Position numbers and translations under genes: made by a program | Part shown: one piece after another, positions 33,837 to 42,288 of the stretch | How the letters are laid out: each line of letters begins with the position of its first letter | How positions within the stretch are numbered: position 1 is the stretch's first letter | NCBI RefSeq assembly: GCF_029892155.1 | Contig: NZ_JARZAG010000001.1 | Coordinates: 1 to 64,000, forward strand | Reading direction: 5' to 3' | DNA length: 64,000 bases | Source of the DNA: Kitasatospora sp. GAS204B | GTDB lineage: Bacteria; Actinomycetota; Actinomycetes; Streptomycetales; Streptomycetaceae | Notes under the pieces: generated by a model | The model's input: the letters and a program-made list of their open reading frames with translations, nothing else | The model's database searches: none | What the model was told of the DNA's origin: nothing

Positions 33837-35446
33837 CGGCGTGGGTGCCCGATCGCGTCGGCCACCTGACGGACCGTCAGCCAGGGCTCGGGGGCGAGCA
33901 CTTTGGCCACCTGCGGGGCGTAGACCGGGGAGGCCAGCACCACTTCGGCCGACGGCCCGTCGGCGACCAGCTCGCCGTCGGCCAGCACCAGGGTGCGGTG
34001 GGCGACTTCGGCGGCCAGCTCCACGTCGTGGGTGGCCAGCAGGATCGCGTGGCCGTCGGCGGCCAGGGCGGTGAGGATCTCGACCAGGCGCTGTTTGGCC
34101 GGGTAGTCCAGGCCGCGGGTGGGCTCGTCGAGCAGCAGCAGGGCGGGGCGGGCGGCCAGCACCACGGCGAGGGCGAGGGTGAGGCGCTGGCCCTCGGAGA
34201 GGTCGCGCGGGTGGGTGTCGTCGGCCAGGCCGGGCGCCAGGCGTTCCAGCAGGGCGCGGCAACTGCCGGGCGTGGCACCGCAGTCCTGTTCGGCGGCGGC
34301 GCACTCGGCGGCCACGGTCGCGGCGCAGAGCAGGTCGCGCGGGTCCTGCGGGACCAGGCCGACCTGGCGGACCAGCTCCTGCGGGCGGGCCCGGTGCGGG
34401 GTGAGGCCGCCGACCCGGACCGAGCCGTTCGCGGGGGCGTGCAGGCCGGCCAGGGCGCCGAGCAGGGTGGACTTGCCGGCGCCGTTGCGGCCCATCAGGG
34501 CGGTGACCTGGCGGGCGTACAGGGTGAGCGAGAGGTCGCGGACGGCCGGGATCGAGCCGCGCCGGACGGTGAGGCGGGCGGCCTCGGCGACCGGGGTGCC
34601 GGTGGGCGGTGGGGCGGCGACCGGCGGGGTCTGCGCGAGGCGCCCGCGCAGCGGGGCCGCGAGCCGGCGGGCGTCGCGCACCGAGAGCGGCAGCGGGTGC
34701 CAGCCGGCCAGCTTCCCCAGGCCGACCACCGGCGGGTTGACGGGGGACTGGGCCAGGACCGCGGCGGGCTCGCCCAGCACGGCGGGCCGCCCGTCGCCCG
34801 GCAGCAGCAGTACCTGGTCCGCGTACTGCACCACCCGTTCCAGGCGGTGCTCGGCCATCAGCACGGTGGTGCCCAGGTCGTGCACCAGCCGCTGCACCAC
34901 GGCCAGTACCTCCTCGGCCGCGCCGGGGTCGAGCGCGGAGGTCGGCTCGTCCAGCACCAGGACCTTCGGATGTACCGTCAGCACCGAGCCGATCGCCACC
35001 CGCTGCCGCTGGCCGCCGGAAAGGGTGCCGAGCGGGCGGTCGCGCAGCTCGGCCAGCCCCAGCAGGTCCAGTGTCTCCTCGACCCGGCGTCGCATCACCG
35101 CTGGTGCCACGCCCAACGACTCCATGCCGTAGGCGAGTTCGTCCTCCACCGTGTCGGTGACGAAGTGTGCGCCGACATCCTGGCCCACCGTGCCCACCAG
35201 GTCGGCGAGTTCGCGCGGCCGGTGGTCGCGGGTGTCGCGCCCGCCGACGGTGACCCGGCCGTGCAGCACGCCGCCGGTGAAGTGCGGGACCAGTCCGTTG
35301 ACGGTGCCCAGCAGGGTGGACTTGCCGACCCCGGACGGGCCGACCAGCAGGCAGAGTTCGCCCTCCGGGACGGTCAGGTCGAGGCCGCTGAGCGCGGGCG
35401 CGGGCGCGTCCGGGTAGTGCACCGAGACCTGCTCGAAGGTGATCAC
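33833..35446 (-). CDS. ECF transporter duplicated ATPase (two CbiO-like domains)
   Basis: 537 residues, two nucleotide-binding domains in one chain. Domain 1: Walker A GPSGVGKST (about 36-44), signature TLSGGQRQR, Walker B VLVLDEPTSALDP. Domain 2: GRNGAGKST, DLSEGQRLT, LLLLDEPTRGLDY. The GTG start overlaps the EcfT stop (GTGA). The fused layout replaces separate EcfA1/EcfA2. The C-terminal tail LTVRQVADAIG is encoded across one copy of the TGACG-N3-CGTCA palindrome. Confidence 0.95.
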   Translation of the reverse strand: MITFEQVSVHYPDAPAPALSGLDLTVPEGELCLLVGPSGVGKSTLLGTVNGLVPHFTGGVLHGRVTVGGRDTRDHRPRELADLVGTVGQDVGAHFVTDTVEDELAYGMESLGVAPAVMRRRVEETLDLLGLAELRDRPLGTLSGGQRQRVAIGSVLTVHPKVLVLDEPTSALDPGAAEEVLAVVQRLVHDLGTTVLMAEHRLERVVQYADQVLLLPGDGRPAVLGEPAAVLAQSPVNPPVVGLGKLAGWHPLPLSVRDARRLAAPLRGRLAQTPPVAAPPPTGTPVAEAARLTVRRGSIPAVRDLSLTLYARQVTALMGRNGAGKSTLLGALAGLHAPANGSVRVGGLTPHRARPQELVRQVGLVPQDPRDLLCAATVAAECAAAEQDCGATPGSCRALLERLAPGLADDTHPRDLSEGQRLTLALAVVLAARPALLLLDEPTRGLDYPAKQRLVEILTALAADGHAILLATHDVELAAEVAHRTLVLADGELVADGPSAEVVLASPVYAPQVAKVLAPEPWLTVRQVADAIGHPRR

Positions 35447-36558
35447 GGGTTTCGGTCCTTCCGGGTGGCGGGCAGGCGGAAGCCGGGTGGCCGGGGCGCG
35501 GCGAGGGCCGGCAGCAGCGCGAGCAGGATCGCCAGGGCGGCGGCGAGCGGGAGTTCGGGGGCGGTCGGCGGGACCACGGACGGGGAGAAGGCGGCGGGGT
35601 CGCGGGTGGCCAGCAAGCTCAGCACGGCGGCGGTGGCCAGGCCCGAGCCGGCCGTCAGCCACTCCGGCAGTGCCCAGCGGTCCGGGCGGTAGCGGGTGCG
35701 CACGGTCCGCCGGCCGCCGAGCGCCAGGCCCGTCGCGCTCGCGGCCACGCCGAGCAGCAGCGCGGGCGGCGCCCAGCTCGCGCCGTCCGTGCCGAGCAGC
35801 CCGTAGGCCGCCGCGCAGAGCGCGAGCAGTCCGAGCAGGGTGAGCGCGGCGGTGGCCCGGGCGAGGGCGCGGGGCACCGGTGCGGTGCGCCCGAAACCGC
35901 GGCTGTCCATCGCGGCGGCCAGCGCCACCGAGTGCTCCAACGCGCTCTCCAGCACCGGCAGTCCGACGCTGAGCACGGAGCCGATGCCGCGGTCCGGGCG
36001 GCCGCGCAACCGGCGGGCGGCGCGCAGCCGGCCGACGTCCGCCACCAGGTTCGGCGCGAAGGACATCGCCACCACCACGGCCACGCCCACCTCGTAGAGC
36101 GCGCCGGGCAGCAGGCGCAGCAGCCGGGCCGGGGAGGCCAGCGCGTTGGCGGCGCCGACGCAGATCAGCAGGGTGGCCAGCCGCAGGCCGTCGTAGAGGG
36201 TGAAGAGCAGCGACTCCAGGCTCACCCGGCCGCCGATCCGCACGCCCTGGGCCCAAGTGGGCAGCGGGAGTTGCGGGAGGGTCAGCAGGGTGTGGGTGCC
36301 GGCGATCGGGGAGCCGAGCAGCACGGTGAAGAGCAGTCGGAGCAGCAGCACGGCCAGGCCCAGCCGCAGGAAGGTGCCGTACGAGCGCGACCAGGGCGCC
36401 TCGGTGCGGCGGGCGGCGACCACGTAGCCGGCCACCGCGATGATCAGCAGCAGGAGCAGCGGGTTGCTGGTGCGGGTGGCCGCCGCGGCCAGGCCGAGCG
36501 CCCAGAGCCACCAGGCGCCGGGGTGCAGCTGGCGGGAGTTCTGCCTCAGCGGGCTCAT
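35443..36558 (-). CDS. ecfT: ECF transporter transmembrane coupling subunit EcfT (CbiQ family)
   Basis: 371 residues from the ATG at 36558, which overlaps the stop of the upstream gene by four bases; that overlap favours this start over the one at 36585. Hydrophobic helices at both ends flank the coupling region with the two conserved short motifs seen as AARRLRG (about 188) and AAMDSRGFG (about 217), close to the Ala-Arg-Gly signatures that dock into the ATPase. It links the ATPase to the S component. Confidence 0.92.
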   Translation of the reverse strand: MSPLRQNSRQLHPGAWWLWALGLAAAATRTSNPLLLLLIIAVAGYVVAARRTEAPWSRSYGTFLRLGLAVLLLRLLFTVLLGSPIAGTHTLLTLPQLPLPTWAQGVRIGGRVSLESLLFTLYDGLRLATLLICVGAANALASPARLLRLLPGALYEVGVAVVVAMSFAPNLVADVGRLRAARRLRGRPDRGIGSVLSVGLPVLESALEHSVALAAAMDSRGFGRTAPVPRALARATAALTLLGLLALCAAAYGLLGTDGASWAPPALLLGVAASATGLALGGRRTVRTRYRPDRWALPEWLTAGSGLATAAVLSLLATRDPAAFSPSVVPPTAPELPLAAALAILLALLPALAAPRPPGFRLPATRKDRNP

Positions 36559-37208
36559 GGGCGACGGCGTCGGCGGGCCTGCCACCAGGCGCCCGCGCCG
36601 AGCAGCAGGATCAGCGCGCCGCCCACCGTCAGGCCCAGGTCGGGGCCCGAGCTCTTGGCGGTGGGGGCGGCGGCCGTCGGGGCGGTGACGGCCTCGCCGC
36701 AGCCGGTGGCCGGGTAGCCGGCGATGGCGCAGAGGACCCCGTTGCTGTCGTAGCGCAGCGGTGGGGCGAGCGTGGCGAGCACCTCGGCCGAGCTGGCGTC
36801 CGGGCGCACCTGGGCGCAGCCCGTACGAGCCGCCGGGGGGACGGCTGTTGACGATGCGTCAGCCGAGGTGCCGAAGTCCAGCACCACGCCGACCCGCTTC
36901 AGCCCGGGCCGTGCCGGGGTATTGGCGCACAGGGCGGCGAAGTCGGGGGCGCCGCCCGGCCGGGCGGCGTGTTGCCCGCCGTCGGGGCTGAGTGCGAAGC
37001 GCCAGCCGTCCACGCTGCCGTCGGCGGGCAGGTAGCCGACCGGGCCCTGCGTCTGGTAGCTCCAACTGCCGTCGGTGCCACGCCAGAACGACCAGTAGCG
37101 GTAGGTGGCCGCCGCGGCGGGGGTGCTGAGCGCGAGGGCGCTGAGCAGGGCCAGCACGGCGGCGGTGAGGATCCGGGCCGCGCCGACCCAGCTAGGGCGC
37201 GTCTTCAA
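36555..37208 (-). CDS. SCO2322-like secreted protein of the ECF operon
   Basis: 217 residues with a TTG start inside the terminal repeat of an inserted element. A signal peptide (ILTAAVLALLSALALSTPAAA) precedes YRYWSFWRGTDGSWSYQTQG, GSVDGWRFAL and, near the end, a Gly/Leu membrane anchor (LGLTVGGALILLLGAGAWW) with basic tail. The W-x-x-W...DG-x-x-W-R-F pattern recalls the DUF4430 small domain of transcobalamin-like binders. It is first in the ECF operon. Likely surface-bound substrate capture; inference. Confidence 0.85.
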   Translation of the reverse strand: MKTRPSWVGAARILTAAVLALLSALALSTPAAAATYRYWSFWRGTDGSWSYQTQGPVGYLPADGSVDGWRFALSPDGGQHAARPGGAPDFAALCANTPARPGLKRVGVVLDFGTSADASSTAVPPAARTGCAQVRPDASSAEVLATLAPPLRYDSNGVLCAIAGYPATGCGEAVTAPTAAAPTAKSSGPDLGLTVGGALILLLGAGAWWQARRRRRP

Positions 37209-37358
37209 AGTCCCGCCGGGTCCGCGACGCCGGGCATCCCGCCTGGACACACGCCCGGATCGCCCAAGTACGACCCAGTACGAGGACGACCCGGGCGCAC
37301 GCCCAGCCGGGCGCCCAACGCCGCGGACCGATCCGACGCGACTTTGAAGACGCGCCCT
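37194..37358. mobile_element. 165-bp MITE-like element with perfect 19-bp inverted ends
   Basis: AGGGCGCGTCTTCAAAGTC (37194-37212) and its exact complement (37340-37358) bound a 127-base interior with no ORF. No transposase is present, and no obvious target duplication flanks it. The left end overlaps the start codon of the SCO2322-like gene, so the insertion replaced that gene's original translation start. Confidence 0.8.
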
Positions 37359-37366
37359 CGGCCGGG

Positions 37367-38626
37367 TCACAGCGAGCGCTTGCGGTTCATGCTGAGGAAC
37401 AGGCCACCGCCGATGCCCGCGAGCAGGCCCACGCCCACCAGCCAGAGCGGGGAGAAGCCGCCGCTCTTCGACTTGGCGCTCGGCGCGGCGGAATCGCCCG
37501 TCGCGGCCTGCGCCGCCGGGCCGGCGTCGGCGAGCTGCTTGACCAGGTCGGTGCCGGCGAAGGCGTGCGGGTCGTGCCCGGCGGCCTCGGCGGCCAGGAT
37601 CAGCGTGGCGGTGGCGGCCGGGTCGGTGCCCGCAGCGCCCTTGGTCCAGGGGCCCGCGTTGGCGTTCAGCCAGTCGGCGGCGGGCGTGGCCTGCTGGGGG
37701 TGCCCGGCCCGTACCAGGCTCAGCACGGCCCAGGCGGTGGAGCCGAAGTCGGGGCTGGGCGCGGCGCCCGGCGTGCTGAGCATCAGGTGCTGCCCGCTCG
37801 CGGCCAGCGTGGTGCTGAGGTAGGAGGAGGCGCCCTCGGCGGAGACGCCGGCGGCGGTGGCCGGGCAGTCCAGCGGCTTGGGTGCGGCCCCGGTCGGGCT
37901 GCCGGCCGCGACCGGCAGCGAACCGCCGGCTGCCGCGAGCGTGGCCTGCGCGGTGGCCAGCGCGTTGGCGCTCGCCGGCTGCCCGGCGCTCGCCGCCTGG
38001 TAGGCGAAGGCGCCGCGCTGGTCGGCCGGGGCGGCGCAGCCCAACTGCAGTGCGCCGAGCGCGTCCAGGCCGGTCTTGCCGGACTTGGCCACCGCCGTCG
38101 GGTCGCCGCCGGCGGCCCGCAGCGCGCTCAGCACCAGGCCGGTCGAGTCGGCGTCACCCTGGCCGCCCGGGTTGTAGGACCAGCTGCCGTCCGCGTTCTG
38201 AACGGTCTTCAGCCAGCCGACGCCCTTGTCCACGGCCGCCTGGTGCCCGCCCAGCGCGACCAGCGCCTGCACCGCCATCGCGGTGGCGTTGCTGTCCTCG
38301 GTGGCCGCCGTGCAGGCCGCGCCGGTGTCGGCGCGGAAGGACGGCCAGCCGCCGTCGGCGCACTGCTGCGCGGTCAGCCAGTCGACCGCCGAGGCGGCCG
38401 GGGTCACCTTCGCGGTGTGCAGCGCGGTCAGCGCGAGCGACTGCCGCCAGACGCCGTCGTAGGTCGGGTCGCCCTTGCCGTAGACGGCGGCGGGCGGTGC
38501 CACCGGTGCGGGCGAGGCGCTGGGCGCCGCGGCCGGGGAGGCGTCGGCCAGCGCGGGGCCCGCGGCGAGGCCCGCCAGCAGCGTGGCGGTCAGGACGGCG
38601 GCGCCGGTACGGGCGGGCGAGAGCAT
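37367..38626 (-). CDS. Secreted alpha/alpha-toroid (prenyltransferase/squalene-oxidase repeat) protein
   Basis: 419 residues. Signal peptide (TGAAVLTATLLAGLAAGPALA), then repeats of the toroid type: QQCADGGWPSF, VGWLKTVQNADGSWSYNPGG, LVLSALRAAGGD, each about 50 residues. A hydrophobic anchor (FSPLWLVGVGLLAGIGGGLF) and basic tail SMNRKRSL hold it in the membrane facing out. The prenyltransferase catalytic DxDD is absent, so a binding role is likelier than cyclisation. It precedes the SCO2322-like and ECF genes on the same strand, with the MITE in between. Confidence 0.85.
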   Translation of the reverse strand: MLSPARTGAAVLTATLLAGLAAGPALADASPAAAPSASPAPVAPPAAVYGKGDPTYDGVWRQSLALTALHTAKVTPAASAVDWLTAQQCADGGWPSFRADTGAACTAATEDSNATAMAVQALVALGGHQAAVDKGVGWLKTVQNADGSWSYNPGGQGDADSTGLVLSALRAAGGDPTAVAKSGKTGLDALGALQLGCAAPADQRGAFAYQAASAGQPASANALATAQATLAAAGGSLPVAAGSPTGAAPKPLDCPATAAGVSAEGASSYLSTTLAASGQHLMLSTPGAAPSPDFGSTAWAVLSLVRAGHPQQATPAADWLNANAGPWTKGAAGTDPAATATLILAAEAAGHDPHAFAGTDLVKQLADAGPAAQAATGDSAAPSAKSKSGGFSPLWLVGVGLLAGIGGGLFLSMNRKRSL

Positions 38627-38944
38627 GGCGGTGCGGAGGCCTTTCGGTGGACGTCGGGCGGTCCGCTCTCCCGGCCGACGGCTCTGGTCGGCGCCGGTTG
38701 CGGCCCGTACGACTCTAACCGGCCCGCGAATGGCCACCGACCGCCCCACCGACCGCCCCACCGACGGCCGCCGACCGCCCCGTCGGGGCCCGCCCGCCGA
38801 CGGCCCGTCGAGGCCCGCCCGCCACGTGCGTCGGCGTGGCCTGCGGGGCAGCGTGGCGTGAATCACCTTCCCCGCCTGGGATGCCGAAGCTACGGGCCGG
38901 TATCTTCGAGGTCTCTCACTGTTCACAGGTTCAAGGGGTTGACC
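38627..38944. other. Divergent promoter region with a 12-bp tandem repeat
   Basis: No gene. Near 38734-38769 the unit CCACCGACCGCC occurs twice exactly and once degenerately. I searched for a B12 box or other cobalamin riboswitch block upstream of the toroid gene and did not see one. The glycosyltransferase start has AAGGGG at six bases. Confidence 0.5.
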
Positions 38945-40276
38945 ATGACGGGGCAGCCACCCTCCACGGCCGACCGCCGGCCGCTGCGGATCGCGCTGCT
39001 CTCCTACCGCGGCGACCCGTTCTGCGGCGGCCAGGGCGTCTATGTCCGGCACCTCTCCCGGGAGTTGGCCCGGCTCGGCCATCACGTAGAGGTGATCGGC
39101 GCGCAGCCCTACCCGGTGCTGGACGAGGTCGAGGGCCCCGGCTCGGTGCGCCTGGTCGAGCTGCCCAGCCTGGATCTGTACCGCGCCGACGACCCGTTCC
39201 GCACGCCCGCGTTGGCGGAGCTGCGCGGGGTGGTCGACGCGCTGGAGGTCGCCACCATGTGGACCGGCGGCTTCCCCGAGCCGCTCACCTTCTCGCTGCG
39301 GGCCCGCCAGTTCCTGGCCCGGCACCGCGGCCGTTACGACGTGGTGCACGACAACCAGACCCTCGGCTACGGCCTGCTCGGCCTGGCCCGGCACGGCTTC
39401 CCGCTGGTCACCACGATCCACCACCCGGTCACCGTGGACCGCCGCCTGGAGCTGGAGGCGGCCGGCACCCCGCTGCGGCGCCTGTCGCTGCGCCGCTGGT
39501 ACGCCTTCACCCGGATGCAGCGCCGGGTCACCGCGCGGCTCGACCAGATCATCACGGTCTCCGGCAGCTCCAAGGCCGAGATCGTCCGGCACCTGGGGGC
39601 CACGGCCGACAGCGTCTCGGTGGTGCCGATCGGCGCCGACACCCGGCTCTGGTCCCCGTCCGCAGAGGTCCCGGTGGTGCCCGGGCGGATCGTCGCCACC
39701 TCCAGCGCGGACGTGCCGCTCAAGGGCCTGGTCCACCTGGTCGAGGCACTCGCCAAGGTCCGCACCGAGCGGGACGCGCACCTGGTGGTGGTCTGCAAGA
39801 AGCAGGGCGAGGGCCCGGTGGCGGACGCGGTGCGGCGGTTCGGCCTGGAACGGCACATCGAGTTCCGCACCGGCCTGACCGACCAGGAACTGGTCGACCT
39901 CTACCGCTCGGCCGAAGTGGCCTGCGTGCCCTCGCTCTACGAGGGGTTCTCGCTGCCCGCGGCCGAGGCGATGGCCACCGGCACCCCGCTGGTGGCCACC
40001 ACCGGCGGCGCGATCCCCGAGGTGGCGGGACCGGACGGGCAGACCTGCCTGGCCGTGCCGCCGGGCGACGCGGGTGCGCTGGCCGGCGCGCTGGGCCGGC
40101 TGCTGGACGACGCCGAGCTGCGGGCGCGGCTCGGCGCGGCCGGTCGGGAGCGGGTGCTCGCCCACTTCACCTGGGAGCGCGCGGCCGAACTGACCGCCGA
40201 GCGCTACCGCGTGGCCGTCGCCAGCGGCGTCGGGCAGCGCGGCCGCTCCGGCGCGGGCTGGCGCTACGTCGCCTGA
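38945..40276 (+). CDS. Glycosyltransferase family 4 (GT-B)
   Basis: 443 residues. N-terminal Rossmann half: ALLSYRGDPFCGGQGVYVRH (acceptor side) and VVHDNQTLGYGLLGLA. The donor half has PIGADTRLW, VVPGRIVATSSADVPLKGL and the E-x7-E retaining motif in SLYEGFSLPAAEAMATGTPL. Such enzymes transfer sugar from a nucleotide sugar to a lipid or small acceptor at the membrane. It is followed by a methyltransferase and a toroid protein; spacing and overlap suggest one operon. Acceptor unknown. Confidence 0.93.
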   Translation: MTGQPPSTADRRPLRIALLSYRGDPFCGGQGVYVRHLSRELARLGHHVEVIGAQPYPVLDEVEGPGSVRLVELPSLDLYRADDPFRTPALAELRGVVDALEVATMWTGGFPEPLTFSLRARQFLARHRGRYDVVHDNQTLGYGLLGLARHGFPLVTTIHHPVTVDRRLELEAAGTPLRRLSLRRWYAFTRMQRRVTARLDQIITVSGSSKAEIVRHLGATADSVSVVPIGADTRLWSPSAEVPVVPGRIVATSSADVPLKGLVHLVEALAKVRTERDAHLVVVCKKQGEGPVADAVRRFGLERHIEFRTGLTDQELVDLYRSAEVACVPSLYEGFSLPAAEAMATGTPLVATTGGAIPEVAGPDGQTCLAVPPGDAGALAGALGRLLDDAELRARLGAAGRERVLAHFTWERAAELTAERYRVAVASGVGQRGRSGAGWRYVA

Positions 40277-40293
40277 CGGCGTGCCGCTGCGGC

Positions 40294-40353
40294 GTGCGTG
40301 GCCGCAGCATGTATGGCCGCAGCGTGCACGACCGCAGCGTGCGTGGCCTGAAA
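40294..40353. repeat. Degenerate 15-bp tandem repeat between GT4 and methyltransferase genes
   Basis: About four copies of a GTGCRTGGCCGCAGC-like unit fill the gap, with single-base differences. It may be a slipped spacer; no hairpin of note. Confidence 0.6.
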
Positions 40354-40397
40354 GTGCGTTACCAGATCGTCCGTGTACCGAATGGGAGCTCCACACC

Positions 40398-41132
40398 GTG
40401 CTGACCGTCGATTTCTCCCGCTTCCCGCTCGCCCCCGGTGATCGGGTGCTCGATCTGGGGTGCGGCGGGGGCCGGCACGCGTTCGAGTGCTACCGCCGCG
40501 GCGCCAACGTGGTGGCGCTGGACCAGAACGCCGAGGAGATCGCCGAGGTCAAGCGCTGGTTCGACGCGATGGCGGCGGCCGGCGAGGCGCCGGCAGGGTC
40601 GAGCGCGGTGGCGATGGAGGGCAACGCGCTGGCGCTGCCGTTCGAGGACGAGTCCTTCGACAAGATCATCATCTCCGAGGTGATGGAGCACATCCCGGAC
40701 GACAAGGGCGTGCTCAACGAGATGTTCCGGGTGCTCAAGCCCGGCGGCCTGCTCGCGGTGACCGTGCCGCGCTGGCTGCCGGAGAAGATCTGCTGGGCGC
40801 TCTCCGACGAGTACCACGAGGTCGAGGGCGGCCACATCCGGATCTACCGGGGCGACGAGCTGCTCGACAAGCTCCGCGAGGCCGGCCTGAACCCGTACGG
40901 CACCCACCACGCGCACGCGCTGCACTCGCCGTACTGGTGGATCAAGTGCGCGGTCGGCGTGAACAACGACAAGGCGCTGCCGGTCAAGGCCTACCACCAG
41001 CTGCTGGTCTGGGACATCGTCGGCACCCCGGTGATCAGCAAGCTCACCAAGGCCGCCGAGGCCGCGCTCAACCCGGTGCTCGGCAAGAGCTTCGTCGCCT
41101 ACGCCAGCAAGCCCAACCGGGCCGGCGAGTGA
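40398..41132 (+). CDS. Class I SAM-dependent methyltransferase
   Basis: 244 residues from the GTG at 40398 with GGGAG nine bases before. Motif I VLDLGCGGGRHAFECYRRG (about 17-35), motif II VVALDQNAEEI, then FDKIIISEVMEHIPDD and LKPGGLLAVTVPRW. The long C-terminal part (GTHHAHALHSPYWWIKCAVG) resembles methyltransferases encoded beside GT4 enzymes in actinobacteria. The stop overlaps the next start by four bases (GTGA), so the two are coupled. Confidence 0.93.
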   Translation: MLTVDFSRFPLAPGDRVLDLGCGGGRHAFECYRRGANVVALDQNAEEIAEVKRWFDAMAAAGEAPAGSSAVAMEGNALALPFEDESFDKIIISEVMEHIPDDKGVLNEMFRVLKPGGLLAVTVPRWLPEKICWALSDEYHEVEGGHIRIYRGDELLDKLREAGLNPYGTHHAHALHSPYWWIKCAVGVNNDKALPVKAYHQLLVWDIVGTPVISKLTKAAEAALNPVLGKSFVAYASKPNRAGE

Positions 41133-42217
41133 CGCCGCACGAGGGGGTGGCCAGCCCCCGCACGCTGCTGCTGCCCGGGGTGCTGGACGCCGAGCAGGCG
41201 GCCGCCACCGTGCGCGGCATCCTGGCGGAGCAGCGGCCGGACGGGGCCATCCCGTGGTTCGCCGGCGGTCACCTGGACCCCTGGGACCACACCGAGGCCG
41301 CGATGGCGCTGGACGTGGCCGGCGAGCACGCCGCCGCCGAACGCGCCTACCGCTGGCTGGCGGAGTGTCAGAACCCGGACGGCTCCTGGTACGCGGGCTA
41401 CTTCGGCGACGGTGCACCCGGCGTCAGCAACCGGGCGGTGGAGACCAACTTCTGCGCCTACCTGGCGGTCGGCGTCTGGCACCACCACCTGACCACCGGC
41501 GACGACGCGTTCCTGAGCCGGATGTGGCCGGTGGTGCGCCGCGCGCTGGACTTCACCGTCGGCCTGCAGCTGGCCGACGGCGCGATCGCCTGGCGGCTGG
41601 ACGAGGACGGCACGCCCGTCCAGGAGGCGCTGCTCACCGGCTCGGCCAGCATCCTGCACGCCCTGCGGTGCGGTCTGGCGATCGCCGACCAGCTCGAAGA
41701 CCCGCAGCCGGACTGGGAGTTGGCCACCGGCCGACTGCAGCACGCGGTCGCCGAGCACCCCGAGCGGTTCCTCGACAAGGGCCGCTACTCGATGGACTGG
41801 TACTACCCGGTGCTCGGCAGCGCGCTGCGCGGCCCGGCGGCCCGGCAGCGGATCGAGGCGGACTGGGACCGCTTCGTGGTGCCCGGCCTCGGGGTCCGCT
41901 GCGTCAGCGACCGGCCCTGGGTGACCGGCGGCGAGAGTGCCGAACTCGCGCTCGCGCTCTGGGCGTTGGGAGACTCCGAGGGGGCGGTGGAGATCCTGCG
42001 CTGGATCCAGCACCTGCGTCACGAGGACGGCTCCTACTGGACCGGCTACGTCTTCGAGGACGACGCCATCTGGCCCGAGGAGCGCACTACTTGGACGGCC
42101 GGCGCGCTGCTGCTCGCGGTCGCGGCGCTGGGCGGCGATCCGGCGACGGTCGCCGTCTTCGGGGCCGAACGGCTGCCGAACGGGCTTGCCGTGCAAGGGT
42201 GTTGCCGAGCGAGCTGA
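41129..42217 (+). CDS. Alpha/alpha-toroid protein (prenyltransferase/glucoamylase-like), GT4 operon
   Basis: 362 residues, no signal peptide. It shows toroid-type helical repeats with aromatic/Asp motifs (QRPDGAIPWFAGGHLDPWDH, WLAECQNPDGSWYAGYFGDG, LQLADGAIAWRLDED, LRHEDGSYWTGYVFEDD). These glycine-aromatic turns are found both in prenyltransferase-like proteins and in family 15 sugar hydrolases. It could act on the glycosylated product made by its two partners. A strong terminator follows. Confidence 0.8.
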   Translation: MTPHEGVASPRTLLLPGVLDAEQAAATVRGILAEQRPDGAIPWFAGGHLDPWDHTEAAMALDVAGEHAAAERAYRWLAECQNPDGSWYAGYFGDGAPGVSNRAVETNFCAYLAVGVWHHHLTTGDDAFLSRMWPVVRRALDFTVGLQLADGAIAWRLDEDGTPVQEALLTGSASILHALRCGLAIADQLEDPQPDWELATGRLQHAVAEHPERFLDKGRYSMDWYYPVLGSALRGPAARQRIEADWDRFVVPGLGVRCVSDRPWVTGGESAELALALWALGDSEGAVEILRWIQHLRHEDGSYWTGYVFEDDAIWPEERTTWTAGALLLAVAALGGDPATVAVFGAERLPNGLAVQGCCRAS

Positions 42218-42224
42218 GACGACT

Positions 42225-42267
42225 GCGCGAAGGGGCCGGCGGGAGATTCCCGCCGGCCCCTTCGCGC
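42225..42267. terminator. Terminator of the GT4-methyltransferase-toroid operon
   Basis: Perfect 19-bp arms (GCGCGAAGGGGCCGGCGGG and complement) around a 5-base loop, eight bases after the stop and 21 before the end of the convergent gene; it can act on both strands. Confidence 0.9.
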
Positions 42268-42288
42268 GTGCTCGGATCGTGGCCGAGG

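Noticed and set aside
38627..38944. Cobalamin riboswitch upstream of the toroid/ECF genes
   Set aside because: No B12 box or associated conserved blocks could be found on the minus strand, so the ligand idea is not supported by RNA evidence.
40294..40353. CRISPR-like array
   Set aside because: The repeated unit is 15 bases, tandem and without spacers; no cas genes are present. No other array was seen in the window.
37367..40396. Very long minus-strand open frame through the toroid and glycosyltransferase genes
   Set aside because: Upstream of 38626 it is antisense to the GT4 gene, has low-complexity composition and no start context; high GC leaves such frames open.
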